From contig NZ_CP101751.1 in the NCBI RefSeq assembly GCF_024496085.1, forward strand, positions 3,906,001-3,970,000: 64,000 nt of DNA. Reading direction: 5' to 3'. The position numbers and the translations under genes were made by a program. How positions within the stretch are numbered: position 1 is the first letter of the stretch; each line of letters starts with the position of its first letter. A model generated the notes under the pieces. The model was given only the letters and a program-made list of their open reading frames with translations. It was not told the DNA's origin and ran no database searches. Positions 29,583 through 39,114 of the stretch are shown piece by piece. Source of the DNA: Flavobacterium cerinum (GTDB lineage: Bacteria; Bacteroidota; Bacteroidia; Flavobacteriales; Flavobacteriaceae).

Positions 29583-31065
29583 CCTTTTTTTGTTTTAAAA
29601 ACCGGTTAACAACACCTCGTATGTCCATTTTTTTATCTAACTGATATACCGAATAAAGTGAAGCCAACAAAAACAGGAACACTTGTAAACCATATCGCAA
29701 CAGAAGATTATCGAGATCACTTAATAAAAAAACCAATATACACATTATGCTGCTCAGCAAAAATACTTTATTGAATGCGTTTTCAAAATATACGTTATAT
29801 CTTTTACGTGTAATCGCAATTATAACCACCAGATGAATAATGTAATATAGTAGTGAGCTTATTCCTAACCCTTCCAATCCATAGTAATAATAGCCCAACA
29901 GGTTTAACAATATGGACAAGCTGTTAAAGAATAATGCTGTTTTTATAAACATTCGGGAATCATCTTTTACAATCATAATATAACCCAATGACCAGGAAAC
30001 CGCTTTAAAGAGCATTCCTACTATTCCCCATTTTACCATGGCAATTATCGGTAAAAACTTAGCCGAATACAATGCGATGATCATGTAAGGCATTACAATT
30101 ATAAATGCGATAATCACCGGTGTTATTAATAAAACGGCTACGTAAATTTGTTGGTTTACAAAGACATTTATTTTTTGAAGATCGCTCGATATCGCGGCCA
30201 ACTTCGGGTAATAATCGGTTCCCATGGCGTTGAATATCAATCCAACATAGGTATTAATGATGACAAAACCGGCGTTAAACAAGCCTACTTCACTGACACT
30301 TCCGGTATTACTTATAAAAATCTGAAGGATATAACCGGCAATTAAAATGTAAATACTGTTTAAACTCAGCATAAATCCTAATTGCAACATGCTTTTTCCT
30401 TCTTGTACGATTTCTCCGGAAGCCAGACTTACTTTTTTTATTTGCAGCTTTTTTACAAAAAAAGCCGTAACCAAATACATGATCAAATAGGTAGCAATAA
30501 TAACCGGTGCGATGGCTTCTGTTTTCCAGAAATAATATAACGGAACAATCAGCAGCAGCCCTATAGCATTACCGTAAAGACTTGATTTTGCAAAGTATTT
30601 ATGATTTTGTAATCCTTGTAGTATTGTCGTATTCCTGACAGATAATTGTCTGAAAAATAATGCTATCGCTACTAGTATAAATGAAAAAATGTATTCATAA
30701 TTTCCAAAAGAAAGTTGACTAAGCCAGGGTGACAGTAGTATCGTAATTCCCGCTCCTAAAATTCCCGCCCAAAAAAGTAATGTTGAAAACACCTTTATTA
30801 TTCTGGCGACCTTCTCCGGACCTTGTGTTTTGGCTATCGAAATATCTTTTACAGCACTCGTTTCCAATCCGAGGTTAGAAAACCCGCCGATAAGATTTAA
30901 TGTTGCATTAAGTAATCCTGCAATTCCCATTCCCGCCGGGCCTATTAAAACGGCTATGATTTTGGAACGGATAATCGAAACCAGTATATTGAATACCTGT
31001 ACACCTCCAAAGATAGAAGTTGCTTTTAAGATATGTCGATATGCTGTTTGGCTGTTTCCGGACAT
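29569..31065 (-). CDS. O-antigen/polysaccharide flippase, Wzx family
   Basis: A 498-residue inner-membrane protein with about 14 helices, of the polysaccharide-translocase branch of the MOP superfamily. It flips undecaprenyl-linked oligosaccharide units to the periplasmic side. The first helix region SIFGGVQVFNILVSIIRSKI and the following GPAGMGIAGLLNATLNLIGG are typical. A Wzx implies a Wzx/Wzy-type pathway, though no clear Wzy is in the window. It begins 18 nt after the aminotransferase stop. Confidence 0.92.
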   Translation of the reverse strand: MSGNSQTAYRHILKATSIFGGVQVFNILVSIIRSKIIAVLIGPAGMGIAGLLNATLNLIGGFSNLGLETSAVKDISIAKTQGPEKVARIIKVFSTLLFWAGILGAGITILLSPWLSQLSFGNYEYIFSFILVAIALFFRQLSVRNTTILQGLQNHKYFAKSSLYGNAIGLLLIVPLYYFWKTEAIAPVIIATYLIMYLVTAFFVKKLQIKKVSLASGEIVQEGKSMLQLGFMLSLNSIYILIAGYILQIFISNTGSVSEVGLFNAGFVIINTYVGLIFNAMGTDYYPKLAAISSDLQKINVFVNQQIYVAVLLITPVIIAFIIVMPYMIIALYSAKFLPIIAMVKWGIVGMLFKAVSWSLGYIMIVKDDSRMFIKTALFFNSLSILLNLLGYYYYGLEGLGISSLLYYIIHLVVIIAITRKRYNVYFENAFNKVFLLSSIMCILVFLLSDLDNLLLRYGLQVFLFLLASLYSVYQLDKKMDIRGVVNRFLKQKKDGHL

Positions 31066-31083
31066 AAGCAGGACTTTCCGTGT

Positions 31084-32184
31084 TTAGTAGTTGTTTAACG
31101 TTTGGATAATATAATCCACTTCTGTGTCCGTTAACGTCGAATTTAAAGGCAAACTCAATACTTCCCGATGAATTTTTTCCGATATCGGAAATGACAATCC
31201 GTGAAACTGCGGTAATGCTTTTTGCTGATGCGGCGGAACCGGATAATGGATTAACGTACCAATCCCTTTTTCGTTCAGATAAGCCGCTAATTGCGTTCTG
31301 TCTTCCGTACGGATAACAAACAAATGAAAAACATGATTTTCCGAAAAATCATAATAAGGTAATTCAATTTTCGGATTTCGGATTTCGGAGACATATCGTT
31401 TTACTATCGCTCTTCTTTTGGCACCTTCTTCATCGGCATAAGGCAATTTGATATTCAATATCCCCGCCTGAAATTCATCCAAACGACTATTATATCCGAT
31501 ATGATCATTTATATATTTTACTTCCGAACCGTAATTTCGAAGCGAGTACAACATTCGGGCCAGCTCCGGATCGTTTGTGGTTACCGCTCCTGCATCACCC
31601 AAAGCGCCTAAATTCTTACCCGGATAAAAGCTAAATCCTGCGGCATGTCCCCAGTTTCCGGCTTTTTTCCCGTTTAAGGTTGCTCCGTGTGCCTGAGCAG
31701 CATCTTCAATGACCAATAAGTTATACTTTTCAGCTATTCGGTTAATCGGAACCATATCTGCTAATTGTCCGTATAAATGAACAGCTAATATCGCCTTCGT
31801 TTTTTCCGTTTGTATTTTTTCAATCTCCAACGGATTGATATTATAGGTTGCAAGATCCGGCTCGACCATTACCGGAACAAGTTCTGCCTGTAAAACCGCC
31901 AGAATACTCGCTATATAGGTATTTGCCGGCACCAGCACCTCATCTCCTTTTTGTAATTTTCCTAACTCAATATACGCTTTCAGAATTAAAGTCAGCGCAT
32001 CCAATCCGTTTCCTACTCCGATGCAGTGCTTAACACCACAATAGTCGGCAAAACCGGATTCAAACGTTTTGACTTCATTTCCTAATATATACCAACCGCT
32101 ATCGAGAAAAGATTCTAATTTCTCTTTAAATCGCGTTTCATACGGTTTGTTCAGTTTCTTTAAATCTAAAAAGGGTATTTTCAT
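31084..32184 (-). CDS. DegT/DnrJ/EryC1-type sugar aminotransferase (FdtB/QdtB-like)
   Basis: A 366-residue PLP enzyme that would transfer an amino group to the 3-keto carbon of a dTDP-sugar. Marks of the family: [17 protein letters not shown] at the start, [16 protein letters not shown], the cofactor-binding [16 protein letters not shown], and the PLP-lysine segment [18 protein letters not shown] (Lys near residue 186). The C-terminal [13 protein letters not shown] and [13 protein letters not shown] are substrate-side. Pairing with the FdtA-like cupin at 26380-26805 suggests 3-amino-3,6-dideoxyhexose synthesis. Its ATG overlaps the stop of the FemAB-like gene by 4 nt. Confidence 0.93.
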   Translation of the reverse strand: MKIPFLDLKKLNKPYETRFKEKLESFLDSGWYILGNEVKTFESGFADYCGVKHCIGVGNGLDALTLILKAYIELGKLQKGDEVLVPANTYIASILAVLQAELVPVMVEPDLATYNINPLEIEKIQTEKTKAILAVHLYGQLADMVPINRIAEKYNLLVIEDAAQAHGATLNGKKAGNWGHAAGFSFYPGKNLGALGDAGAVTTNDPELARMLYSLRNYGSEVKYINDHIGYNSRLDEFQAGILNIKLPYADEEGAKRRAIVKRYVSEIRNPKIELPYYDFSENHVFHLFVIRTEDRTQLAAYLNEKGIGTLIHYPVPPHQQKALPQFHGLSFPISEKIHREVLSLPLNSTLTDTEVDYIIQTLNNY

Positions 32185-33128
32185 AATGGTAAGCTATAAA
32201 AATCCTGGGTAAAAATCTCGCATCCCAATTCTTCTTTTTGTTTTAATAATCCGGGGTTATACTCTTTCCCTTCATTCAAGCTAACGGTTCCCATATCAAA
32301 AAAGTATTTGCCCTCTTCTTTAAATTTCAAAATCAGGGTGATAAAAAGAAAATCCAAAGCGCGCAAACTTTCACCATCAGTGGTTGTCGCTCCGTATTGC
32401 GATTTTACGACGTTTTTATCCATAAAAAGAGTAATTCCGGCAAGAATTTCGTTCTCTTTATAAACCGAATACTGTTGAATATTTTCGGGAAATCGTTGTT
32501 GTAAAAGGGTAATTTCTTCGAGAGTATGCACCGGTTTTGCATCATATCTTTCAGCTAATCTCGGCTCCAGAACTTTTGTCCAGAAAGTAGACAAGTCCTG
32601 TTCGTTTCTAATGTCAAGTTCTTCGTTTTCCGGTTTCCGGTAACGTTTTAATTTACTTTTCGCAATTTGTAACGGTTTCTGATAGTCAATCGCCAGACTC
32701 ATATCGCTGCGAAATAAAGTAGCTCCGTTGCGAATCAAAAAATTATGCCATTCTCTAAATTCGCCGGCTGTATAAAAAGACGGTCGGAATTTAATAACAA
32801 ACCGCACCAGTTCCGTTGTTTTAAGATACCCGATTAACTCAGAAAATAAACGATCGGAAAAAGCACCGCCCCGATTTTCGTTCAGCAATAATCCGCCATA
32901 GGTTAAACCGCCGTGCGAATGCAGTTCATTTGCTTTTCGATTAGCCGGTACTATTGCAACCAGATTGTCATTTTCAAAGACCAGTAAGGAATAATCTTCA
33001 AACCGATCTTTATGATATTCCATAAAATTCCGATGAAAAAGAAAAGTGCCGTTTTGGGACCGATTGACAAAATCATTCCACAAATTATAATCTTTTTCGC
33101 TATATTTTCTTATTCTAAAATTTTCCAC
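32181..33128 (-). CDS. FemAB/GNAT-fold acyl- or aminoacyl-transferase
   Basis: A 315-residue protein of the GNAT-fold group that includes FemAB-like proteins. The start [20 protein letters not shown] and the following [15 protein letters not shown] are common to such proteins in polysaccharide loci. The second half carries the acetyltransferase-like segments [18 protein letters not shown] and a conserved [20 protein letters not shown], ending in [20 protein letters not shown]. It is the first gene of the minus-strand run leading to the aminotransferase and flippase, so it may acylate the amino group made by the aminotransferase. Substrate is inferred, not shown. Confidence 0.75.
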   Translation of the reverse strand: MENFRIRKYSEKDYNLWNDFVNRSQNGTFLFHRNFMEYHKDRFEDYSLLVFENDNLVAIVPANRKANELHSHGGLTYGGLLLNENRGGAFSDRLFSELIGYLKTTELVRFVIKFRPSFYTAGEFREWHNFLIRNGATLFRSDMSLAIDYQKPLQIAKSKLKRYRKPENEELDIRNEQDLSTFWTKVLEPRLAERYDAKPVHTLEEITLLQQRFPENIQQYSVYKENEILAGITLFMDKNVVKSQYGATTTDGESLRALDFLFITLILKFKEEGKYFFDMGTVSLNEGKEYNPGLLKQKEELGCEIFTQDFYSLPL

Positions 33129-33213
33129 GCAAGCTGCATAAACTTTGGAAATTTACTACTTTTTTGCCAATTTTTTGTTTTTGATTTCATTCATTTTGAT
33201 ACCTATTAGTTTT

Positions 33214-33240
33214 TTGGCATTCAAATAATTACTAAATTTA
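33214..33240 (+). promoter_or_regulatory. Possible promoter of the T9SS type B cargo gene
   Basis: TTG (33214-33216) and TAAATTTA (33233-33240), separated by 16 bp, lie 22 bp before the ATG at 33263. The spacing is shorter than usual and the -7 box has one mismatch. Confidence 0.35.
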
Positions 33241-33262
33241 GAACCGTCAAATCTAAAATGTA

Positions 33263-35053
33263 ATGCCCCTGAATCAAAAATTACGCTACTTTATTTGTTT
33301 ATTTTCTGTCCTGTTTACCTCGGTAACAATGGCACAGGACATCAGTCTTTTTAATCAATTTAACGGGCGGTATGATTTTACATTTATCGGCAATACGCTC
33401 AATCCGGAAGAGAACTCCTTTCAGCTTGCGCCTACTATTTTCACCAGTTCTTCGGCTACATTAAATCTGGCTTCCGGAAACACAATCGAAAAAGCCTATT
33501 TATACTGGGCGGGTTCCGGACCCGGTGATTTTGACATCAAACTAAACAATACCCCTATTCGTCCCGACCGAACTTTTAGCTATCAACGCAATGCCTCCGG
33601 AATCATTCTCGATTATTTTAGTGCTTTTAAAGATGTTACAGATCTCGTATTACAGTTTGGGAACGGTACATTTACAGTTTCCGATCTGGATGTTACCCCT
33701 TATATTGCACAACATTTTATAAGACGAACCAATTTTGCAGGATGGGCTATCATTGTTGTCTATAAAAATGAGGCACTTCCGCTAAACCAACTAAATGTTT
33801 ATGACGGAATGCAAGCAGTTCCGGATGAAATCAGCATTACATTATCCAGTCTGAATGTAATTGATAATCAAAATGCGAAGATCGGTTTTCTGGCCTGGGA
33901 AGGCGATAAAGATATTCTGATCAACGAAACACTGCGGATTAACGGTAATATTTTGAGTAATCCGCCTTTAAATCCGGAAAACAATGCTTTTAACGGAACC
34001 AATAGTATTACCGGAAGCGATACGTTATACAACATGGATCTTGATGTTTACGACATTCAAAACAATATTGATATCGGCGATACTTCTGCTACAATTCAAC
34101 TGACTTCCGGTCAGGATTTTGTGATGATCAACGCAATTGTAACCAAATTAAACAGTCAGCTACCGGACGCTTCTATAAGTATTGATCATATTGAAACGCC
34201 TTGTAATTCCCGAACTGTCAATGTTGATTTCACGGTTTACAATCTCGAAAGTACCAATCCGCTACCGCAAGGCACGCGGGTCAAAATTTACGCCAATGAT
34301 CTGCTTGCAGGCACTTATCAAACACTGACCACTATTGTCATTGACGGCTATGAAACACAATCGGTCACCTTATTAATTCCGGAGACAGTAACATCACCTT
34401 TTACCTTAAAAGCTGTAGTCGATCCGGACAATACAGTAACGGAAATCGATGAAAACAATAATGACGCTACTGTTACCGTTACATTTCTTGTTTCTCCACA
34501 GGTAAATCCATTACAACCGATAAAGGTTTGCAACAAAGGAGACGGAACCGGTTATTACGATTTTTCAACTTATGAAGCACTGGTTAAAACCGATCCTTCT
34601 CAAACAGTAAGTTTTCATGAATCTGATGCAGATGCCCATGAAAACAGCCATCCGATCTACGATACACATCATTATTTTGCGGCGCATTCGCCAAAAGAGA
34701 TTTTTGTCCGCGTAGCAGATGAAAACTGCTATACCGTTACGTCTTTTATTTTAAGAACCTATAATTGTCCGCCTACGGTATACAATGCGGTTTCGGCCAA
34801 CGGAGACGGCCTTAATGATACTTTTTTTATTAAAGGGCTACGAACAATCTTTTTAAACTTTGAACTGTATATCTACAATCGTTGGGGCAAACTGGTATGG
34901 AGTGGTGATCATCATTCTGATGACTGGAACGGACTTATAAAAGACGGTATTGGTAACCAATTGGCACCGGAAGGCACTTATTTTTATATATTAAAGCTAA
35001 ACGATCCGGATTATCCCGATGATCTGACCGGTTTTCTATATCTTACCCGTTAG
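33263..35053 (+). CDS. Secreted protein with T9SS type B (gliding-motility-associated) C-terminal domain
   Basis: A 596-residue surface or secreted protein. It has a signal peptide (residues 1 to about 24, ending VTMAQ), a long beta-rich N-terminal half, a CARDB-like domain (SIDHIETPCNSRTVNVDFTV to about DNNDATVTVTFLV, residues 310-415), and a C-terminal type B sorting domain: NGDGLNDTFFIKGL, FELYIYNRWGKLVWSG, DDWNGLIKDG, and APEGTYFYILKLN. This CTD routes proteins through the type IX secretion system of Bacteroidetes and supports the taxonomic call. The N-terminal part is of unknown function, perhaps adhesion. The 3' end overlaps the opposing TRIC-like gene by 11 nt. Confidence 0.9.
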   Translation: MPLNQKLRYFICLFSVLFTSVTMAQDISLFNQFNGRYDFTFIGNTLNPEENSFQLAPTIFTSSSATLNLASGNTIEKAYLYWAGSGPGDFDIKLNNTPIRPDRTFSYQRNASGIILDYFSAFKDVTDLVLQFGNGTFTVSDLDVTPYIAQHFIRRTNFAGWAIIVVYKNEALPLNQLNVYDGMQAVPDEISITLSSLNVIDNQNAKIGFLAWEGDKDILINETLRINGNILSNPPLNPENNAFNGTNSITGSDTLYNMDLDVYDIQNNIDIGDTSATIQLTSGQDFVMINAIVTKLNSQLPDASISIDHIETPCNSRTVNVDFTVYNLESTNPLPQGTRVKIYANDLLAGTYQTLTTIVIDGYETQSVTLLIPETVTSPFTLKAVVDPDNTVTEIDENNNDATVTVTFLVSPQVNPLQPIKVCNKGDGTGYYDFSTYEALVKTDPSQTVSFHESDADAHENSHPIYDTHHYFAAHSPKEIFVRVADENCYTVTSFILRTYNCPPTVYNAVSANGDGLNDTFFIKGLRTIFLNFELYIYNRWGKLVWSGDHHSDDWNGLIKDGIGNQLAPEGTYFYILKLNDPDYPDDLTGFLYLTR

Positions 35054-35660
35054 GCGGGTTCCGATGTTCCAGTGTTGGTAACGACCATTGGAATTTAACC
35101 GCCATTAGTCGGATTACAATAATAACAACCGAAGTTGTCAGATACAAAACATCTTCCTGAACATTCCATTTTCGCAACAGGAAAAACACAACACCGCCAA
35201 TAATACATATCGTGGCATAGATTTCTTTTCGAAAAATAACCGGTATATCATTACAAAGAATATCGCGTATCACACCACCGAAACAAGCTGTCATCGTACC
35301 CAATGCGATACAGATAATCGGATGCAGATGAATTGCAATCCCTTTTTCCAATCCGATTAAGGTAAAAACACCTAATCCTACCGTATCAAACAAAAACAGT
35401 GAGGTTCGCAGTTTATCTAAACTTTTACGGAATACCAAAGCTAAAAAATAGCCGATGGTAATCATATAAACATAATCCAGATTTTGCATCCAGCCAACCG
35501 GAGTTCTTCCGATCAGTACATCGCGTAAAGTACCACCGCCCACAGCTGTTACGAAGGCAATAATAAACACGCCGAACGGATCCATTTTTTTATTCATGGC
35601 CGTCAAAGCTCCGGATAGCGCAAAAGCCATCGTCCCTAAAATATCCAATAGTTGAAACAT
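35043..35660 (-). CDS. TRIC/YicG-type membrane channel family protein (UPF0126)
   Basis: A 205-residue polytopic membrane protein built from two homologous halves of three helices each plus a last helix. The duplicated signature is visible: GGGTLRDVLIGRTPVGW (residues 41-57) and FGGVIRDILCNDIPVIF (127-143). Prokaryotic relatives form trimeric monovalent-cation channels; some annotations suggest glycine transport, so substrate is uncertain. It lies 23 nt after the RDD-protein gene on the same strand and may be co-transcribed. Confidence 0.9.
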   Translation of the reverse strand: MFQLLDILGTMAFALSGALTAMNKKMDPFGVFIIAFVTAVGGGTLRDVLIGRTPVGWMQNLDYVYMITIGYFLALVFRKSLDKLRTSLFLFDTVGLGVFTLIGLEKGIAIHLHPIICIALGTMTACFGGVIRDILCNDIPVIFRKEIYATICIIGGVVFFLLRKWNVQEDVLYLTTSVVIIVIRLMAVKFQWSLPTLEHRNPPNG

Positions 35661-35683
35661 GTGTTCGTGTATTAACGTAATTA

Positions 35684-36427
35684 TTACATATTACGGGTAT
35701 AGTAATTGTAATCTTTTAAAATAGTTCGGATAAAATCACTGTCGTTTCCGGATTGACTTTTGATTCCGGTTACAGCTTCTATCTTTTCTCTCAGTTTATA
35801 AATAATCGTAAAATCCTCTGCTGCTAAAGCCGATTCAAAAGTTTCCTTTACAATTCGTACATCGTTATCCGAAAGTTTGATCACCAAATCGTATATCGGC
35901 ACATAACCGGCATCGATTTCCTGAAGTATCGTATGATTGATATTGATATTTTGTTTCAGACTGATTACCGCTGTTCCGGCTGCCATATCACCCAATCGCT
36001 GACTTTTTTTACTGACTAAAATACTGATCAGACCAATAACACCACTTCCGATACTAATCTCCACAATGCGAAACAGCCAACGGATCAGATAATCACCGAA
36101 ACCGGCCTGATAACCATCAATTTTGATCACTTTTATTTTCATTACTTTTTTACCGATGGTTTGCCCTTCCAGTAAACTTTCCTGCAACAAAGAGTAAAGC
36201 ATAACCGGTAAAGCCAACAGCATTAGTATAGCACTGATTGTCCATTGATCTGCTCCATTAAAGTACTTGTTCAAGTCAAAAAGATAGAAAAGAACATAAA
36301 TAACAACTATAAAATAGGCAATTTTTACCAGTGTATCCAAAATTTCCGCTACGATTCTTTCACCTATTGTAGCCGTTTTAAAACTTATACTAACATTTTG
36401 TGTTGTAACGATGGATAATTCTGACAT
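35684..36427 (-). CDS. RDD-family membrane protein
   Basis: A 247-residue protein whose first two thirds is an RDD domain: TATIGERIVAEILDTLVKIA with the Arg/Asp pair in and before helix 1, a second helix near residues 65-85, and GQTIGKKVMKIKVIK before the third helix. A cytoplasmic C-terminal tail of about 80 residues follows (DLVIKLSDNDVRIVKETFES). RDD proteins are often encoded beside MoxR/SpoIIM/DUF58 clusters, as here, where it is divergent from the SpoIIM-like gene with only 27 nt between the starts. Its role in that complex is unknown. Confidence 0.88.
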   Translation of the reverse strand: MSELSIVTTQNVSISFKTATIGERIVAEILDTLVKIAYFIVVIYVLFYLFDLNKYFNGADQWTISAILMLLALPVMLYSLLQESLLEGQTIGKKVMKIKVIKIDGYQAGFGDYLIRWLFRIVEISIGSGVIGLISILVSKKSQRLGDMAAGTAVISLKQNININHTILQEIDAGYVPIYDLVIKLSDNDVRIVKETFESALAAEDFTIIYKLREKIEAVTGIKSQSGNDSDFIRTILKDYNYYTRNM

Positions 36428-36454
36428 ATTTTATACTTTAGCTGTTTGTGAATT

Positions 36455-37435
36455 ATGAGAGAAGTTGCATTTATAAAACAAAATAAAGAAAAATGGCTTG
36501 AATTTGAGCAAGCAATTTTCGGTAAATCTAAGAAAAATCCTGATGAGCTTGCCAGTTTATATATTCATCTGATGAATGATCTGGCTTATGCTCAAACCTA
36601 TTATACTAAAAGTAAGACGGTTGTTTACCTGAATTATCTGGCATCACAAACTTACCAAAAAGTTTACAAAACCAAAAGAGAGGAAACCAATCGTCTGGTC
36701 TATTTTTTTAAAACAGAAGTACCGATGCTGGTTTATCAGTACCGGCGTTATCTTTTGTATGCTTTTATCCTATTCTTTGTCTGTACCGGAATTGGCGTAT
36801 TATCAGCTCATAATGACGCTACTTTTGTTCGTCTTATTTTGGGTGACGGTTATGTAAATACTACTTTGGAAAACATTAAAGACGGTAATCCCGTAGCGAT
36901 ATATAAAAGCGGAAGTGATTGGGGCAGTTTTATCGGCATTACCATTAACAATCTAATGGTAGGAATGCGCTGTTATATTTATGGTGTTTTTGGCGGAATC
37001 GGAACCTTTTTTGTCCTGATACAAAATGCTATTATGCTGGGCTCTTTTCAATACTTTTTTTACCAACAAAATGTTTTCTGGGAAAGTGTACGCGGAATCT
37101 GGATTCACGGAGCGATGGAAATTTTTGCCATCGTTATCGAATCGGCAGCCGGATTTATTTTAGGAGCCAGTATTTTATTCCCGCAAACATTCTCCAGACT
37201 GCATTCGTTTAAAACCGGATTAAAAAACAGCCTAAAAATCTTTTTGAGTACGATGCCGTTTACAATTGCAGCCGGATTCCTGGAAGGTTTTATCACTCGG
37301 TATTCCATCGTGATGCCTCGCTCTTTAAATGTATTTATCATTTTAGGAACTCTGGCTCTTATTTCCTTTTATTATTTGATTTACCCTTATATTGTCAATA
37401 AAAAAATAACCAAAAAACATGTTTCAGCTCTTTAA
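36455..37435 (+). CDS. SpoIIM-like (stage II sporulation M family) membrane protein
   Basis: A 326-residue inner-membrane protein. A cytoplasmic N-terminal 100 residues (MREVAFIKQNKEKWLEFEQA) precedes a SpoIIM-type core with helices from about residue 105: FILFFVCTGIGVLSAHND, then the conserved IYKSGSDWGSFIGITINNLM and IWIHGAMEIFAIVIESAAGF. The organism is not a sporeformer by any other sign; the family is widespread in non-sporeformers next to MoxR. First gene of the plus-strand cluster; its end overlaps the next gene by 17 nt. Confidence 0.88.
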   Translation: MREVAFIKQNKEKWLEFEQAIFGKSKKNPDELASLYIHLMNDLAYAQTYYTKSKTVVYLNYLASQTYQKVYKTKREETNRLVYFFKTEVPMLVYQYRRYLLYAFILFFVCTGIGVLSAHNDATFVRLILGDGYVNTTLENIKDGNPVAIYKSGSDWGSFIGITINNLMVGMRCYIYGVFGGIGTFFVLIQNAIMLGSFQYFFYQQNVFWESVRGIWIHGAMEIFAIVIESAAGFILGASILFPQTFSRLHSFKTGLKNSLKIFLSTMPFTIAAGFLEGFITRYSIVMPRSLNVFIILGTLALISFYYLIYPYIVNKKITKKHVSAL

Positions 37436-38363
37436 AAAAAGAAATTTCAACGATCTGATCGGTGATACCTTTATCTTTTTCAAACTTTACGGAAAACATT
37501 ATTTTAAAAATTACCTGATCATCAATGGGGGATTTCTACTGGTATTACTAGTGCTTGTTTTTTTCGTTTTTAAAATATTTTACGAGGGACTGTTTTCCGG
37601 TCTGAACAGTAACATGCCGGAAAATCAATTTGAAGCTTTTATTATGGACAATTTGGTACTGTTTCTCGGTTCCGGTGTTTTATCTGTTTTACTACTTCTT
37701 ATCATTACGATGATCAGTTATCTTTATCCTGTAGTATATCTGGACTTGCTATCCAAAACAAAAGAATTCGACACCAATGACATTATAAAACGTTTTAAAG
37801 ATAAAATCGGTCGGGTAATTTTATTTTTCATACTATCCCTTGTAATAGCCCTACCCTTTTTAGGTTTACTATTTATGCTATGCTTTCTTTTGGTTTTTGT
37901 ACTGATCGGTATTCCGATGTTGCTGATTATGATACCGGCTGCAAGCGCCTGGCTCCTATTAAGTTTCTACCACTACATCGCTACAGATGCTGATTATTTT
38001 ACTTCGTTAAGCAAAGCGATGCAGATGTTACGAAATAAATTCTGGCCGATTGTAGGTTCTACCTTTATTATGTATCTGATCATTCAGACCATTGTGGGCA
38101 TTATTTCGATGATTCCTTATGTAATAGGAATATTCAGTGCGTTTACCTCATTTCAAGATCCGAATACTTTCGATTCCCAAAATGCGGTTTCGATTATGAT
38201 GATCTCGGTAATGATACTATTCCTGCTGTCTGTTTTACTGAATTTCTTTATGCAAAACCTTTTACTGGTAAACAACGGAGTGATTTATTATAGTCTTAGA
38301 GAAGAAGCGGAAAACAACAGTCCGAAAAATGATATTGATTTGATTGGTACTCAAAGTGAATAA
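37419..38363 (+). CDS. Polytopic membrane protein of the MoxR cluster, function unknown
   Basis: A 314-residue hydrophobic protein with about six to seven helices and no recognised enzymatic motif. Segments such as YLIINGGFLLVLLVLVFFVF, IGRVILFFILSLVIALPFLG and FIMYLIIQTIVGIISMIPYV are typical of glycerophosphoryl-diester-phosphodiesterase-like or DUF975-like membrane families, but I do not assign one. It starts 17 nt inside the SpoIIM-like gene and its 3' end overlaps the next gene, so it belongs tightly to this operon. Confidence 0.75.
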   Translation: MFQLFKKRNFNDLIGDTFIFFKLYGKHYFKNYLIINGGFLLVLLVLVFFVFKIFYEGLFSGLNSNMPENQFEAFIMDNLVLFLGSGVLSVLLLLIITMISYLYPVVYLDLLSKTKEFDTNDIIKRFKDKIGRVILFFILSLVIALPFLGLLFMLCFLLVFVLIGIPMLLIMIPAASAWLLLSFYHYIATDADYFTSLSKAMQMLRNKFWPIVGSTFIMYLIIQTIVGIISMIPYVIGIFSAFTSFQDPNTFDSQNAVSIMMISVMILFLLSVLLNFFMQNLLLVNNGVIYYSLREEAENNSPKNDIDLIGTQSE

Positions 38364-39114
38364 AATTCTTTTATATATAATCCTGATTACAACCTCTTTT
38401 ATTGCTTATCCGCAAGCCAATACAGAAGAGGTAATTCCTTATACCGAACAGGAAAACCGATATGTGGAAATGTATTCGGATACTACTTCTGTTACACCGT
38501 TACAATTTCGACCGCAATTTAAAGAAAACTATTCCGGTAGTGATTTTCAGTATGAAACGATGGTAAAAGATCGTAGTAGCTGGGAAAAATTCAAAAACTG
38601 GTTCTTGTATTGGCTTAGCCGTATTTTTTCCTTTGGCTTTAATAAAACCAGTTCCTCTGCTCTGGAAATCACACTAAAGATAATCGCCTTTCTGATTATT
38701 CTGTTTGTCGTTTATATGATTGCTAAATCCATTATCAACAAAGAAGGAAGCTGGATATTCGGCAAATCATCGAAAAAGAAGATTGACACTTCCGACATCG
38801 AACAGGAAGACATTCACATGATCAACTTTGAAAAGATGATCCGTGATTCTAAAAACAATAACGATTACCGATTGGCTATTCGTTATTATTATTTGTGGCT
38901 TTTAAAACGCTTAACCGATAAAACCGTAATTGAATGGGATATCGAAAAAACTAACTCGGATTATCTGTATGAAATCAGTGATTTGAAGCTACGCAAAGAC
39001 TTTGCTTACCTTTCGTATATCTATGATTATAGTTGGTATGGTGAATTTACACTGGACGAGACTGCTTTTATCCGATCGGAAAAGGCATTCCTGAACACTT
39101 TTAATTCCTTATAA
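38356..39114 (+). CDS. DUF4129-containing exported/membrane protein
   Basis: About 252 residues: a signal-like N-terminus (NKILLYIILITTSFIAYPQA), a periplasmic stretch, a transmembrane helix near residues 100-125 (LEITLKIIAFLIILFVVYMI), and a cytoplasmic C-terminal DUF4129 with DYRLAIRYYYLWLLKRLTDK and DYSWYGEFTLDETAF. DUF4129 proteins recur next to MoxR and DUF58 genes. No ATG is available; GTG at 38356 gives the signal directly, while TTG at 38344 would add four residues. Either start overlaps the previous gene (8 or 20 nt). The next gene starts directly after its stop. Confidence 0.82.
   Translation: MNKILLYIILITTSFIAYPQANTEEVIPYTEQENRYVEMYSDTTSVTPLQFRPQFKENYSGSDFQYETMVKDRSSWEKFKNWFLYWLSRIFSFGFNKTSSSALEITLKIIAFLIILFVVYMIAKSIINKEGSWIFGKSSKKKIDTSDIEQEDIHMINFEKMIRDSKNNNDYRLAIRYYYLWLLKRLTDKTVIEWDIEKTNSDYLYEISDLKLRKDFAYLSYIYDYSWYGEFTLDETAFIRSEKAFLNTFNSL

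Noticed and set aside
22438..33128. Polysaccharide locus as a phage-defence or mobile island
   Set aside because: No integrase, transposase, toxin-antitoxin or nuclease genes and no direct repeats at its ends were seen; it reads as a surface glycan locus.
36455..37435. SpoIIM-like gene as a sign of sporulation
   Set aside because: The family is common in non-sporeformers next to MoxR; no other sporulation genes are present.
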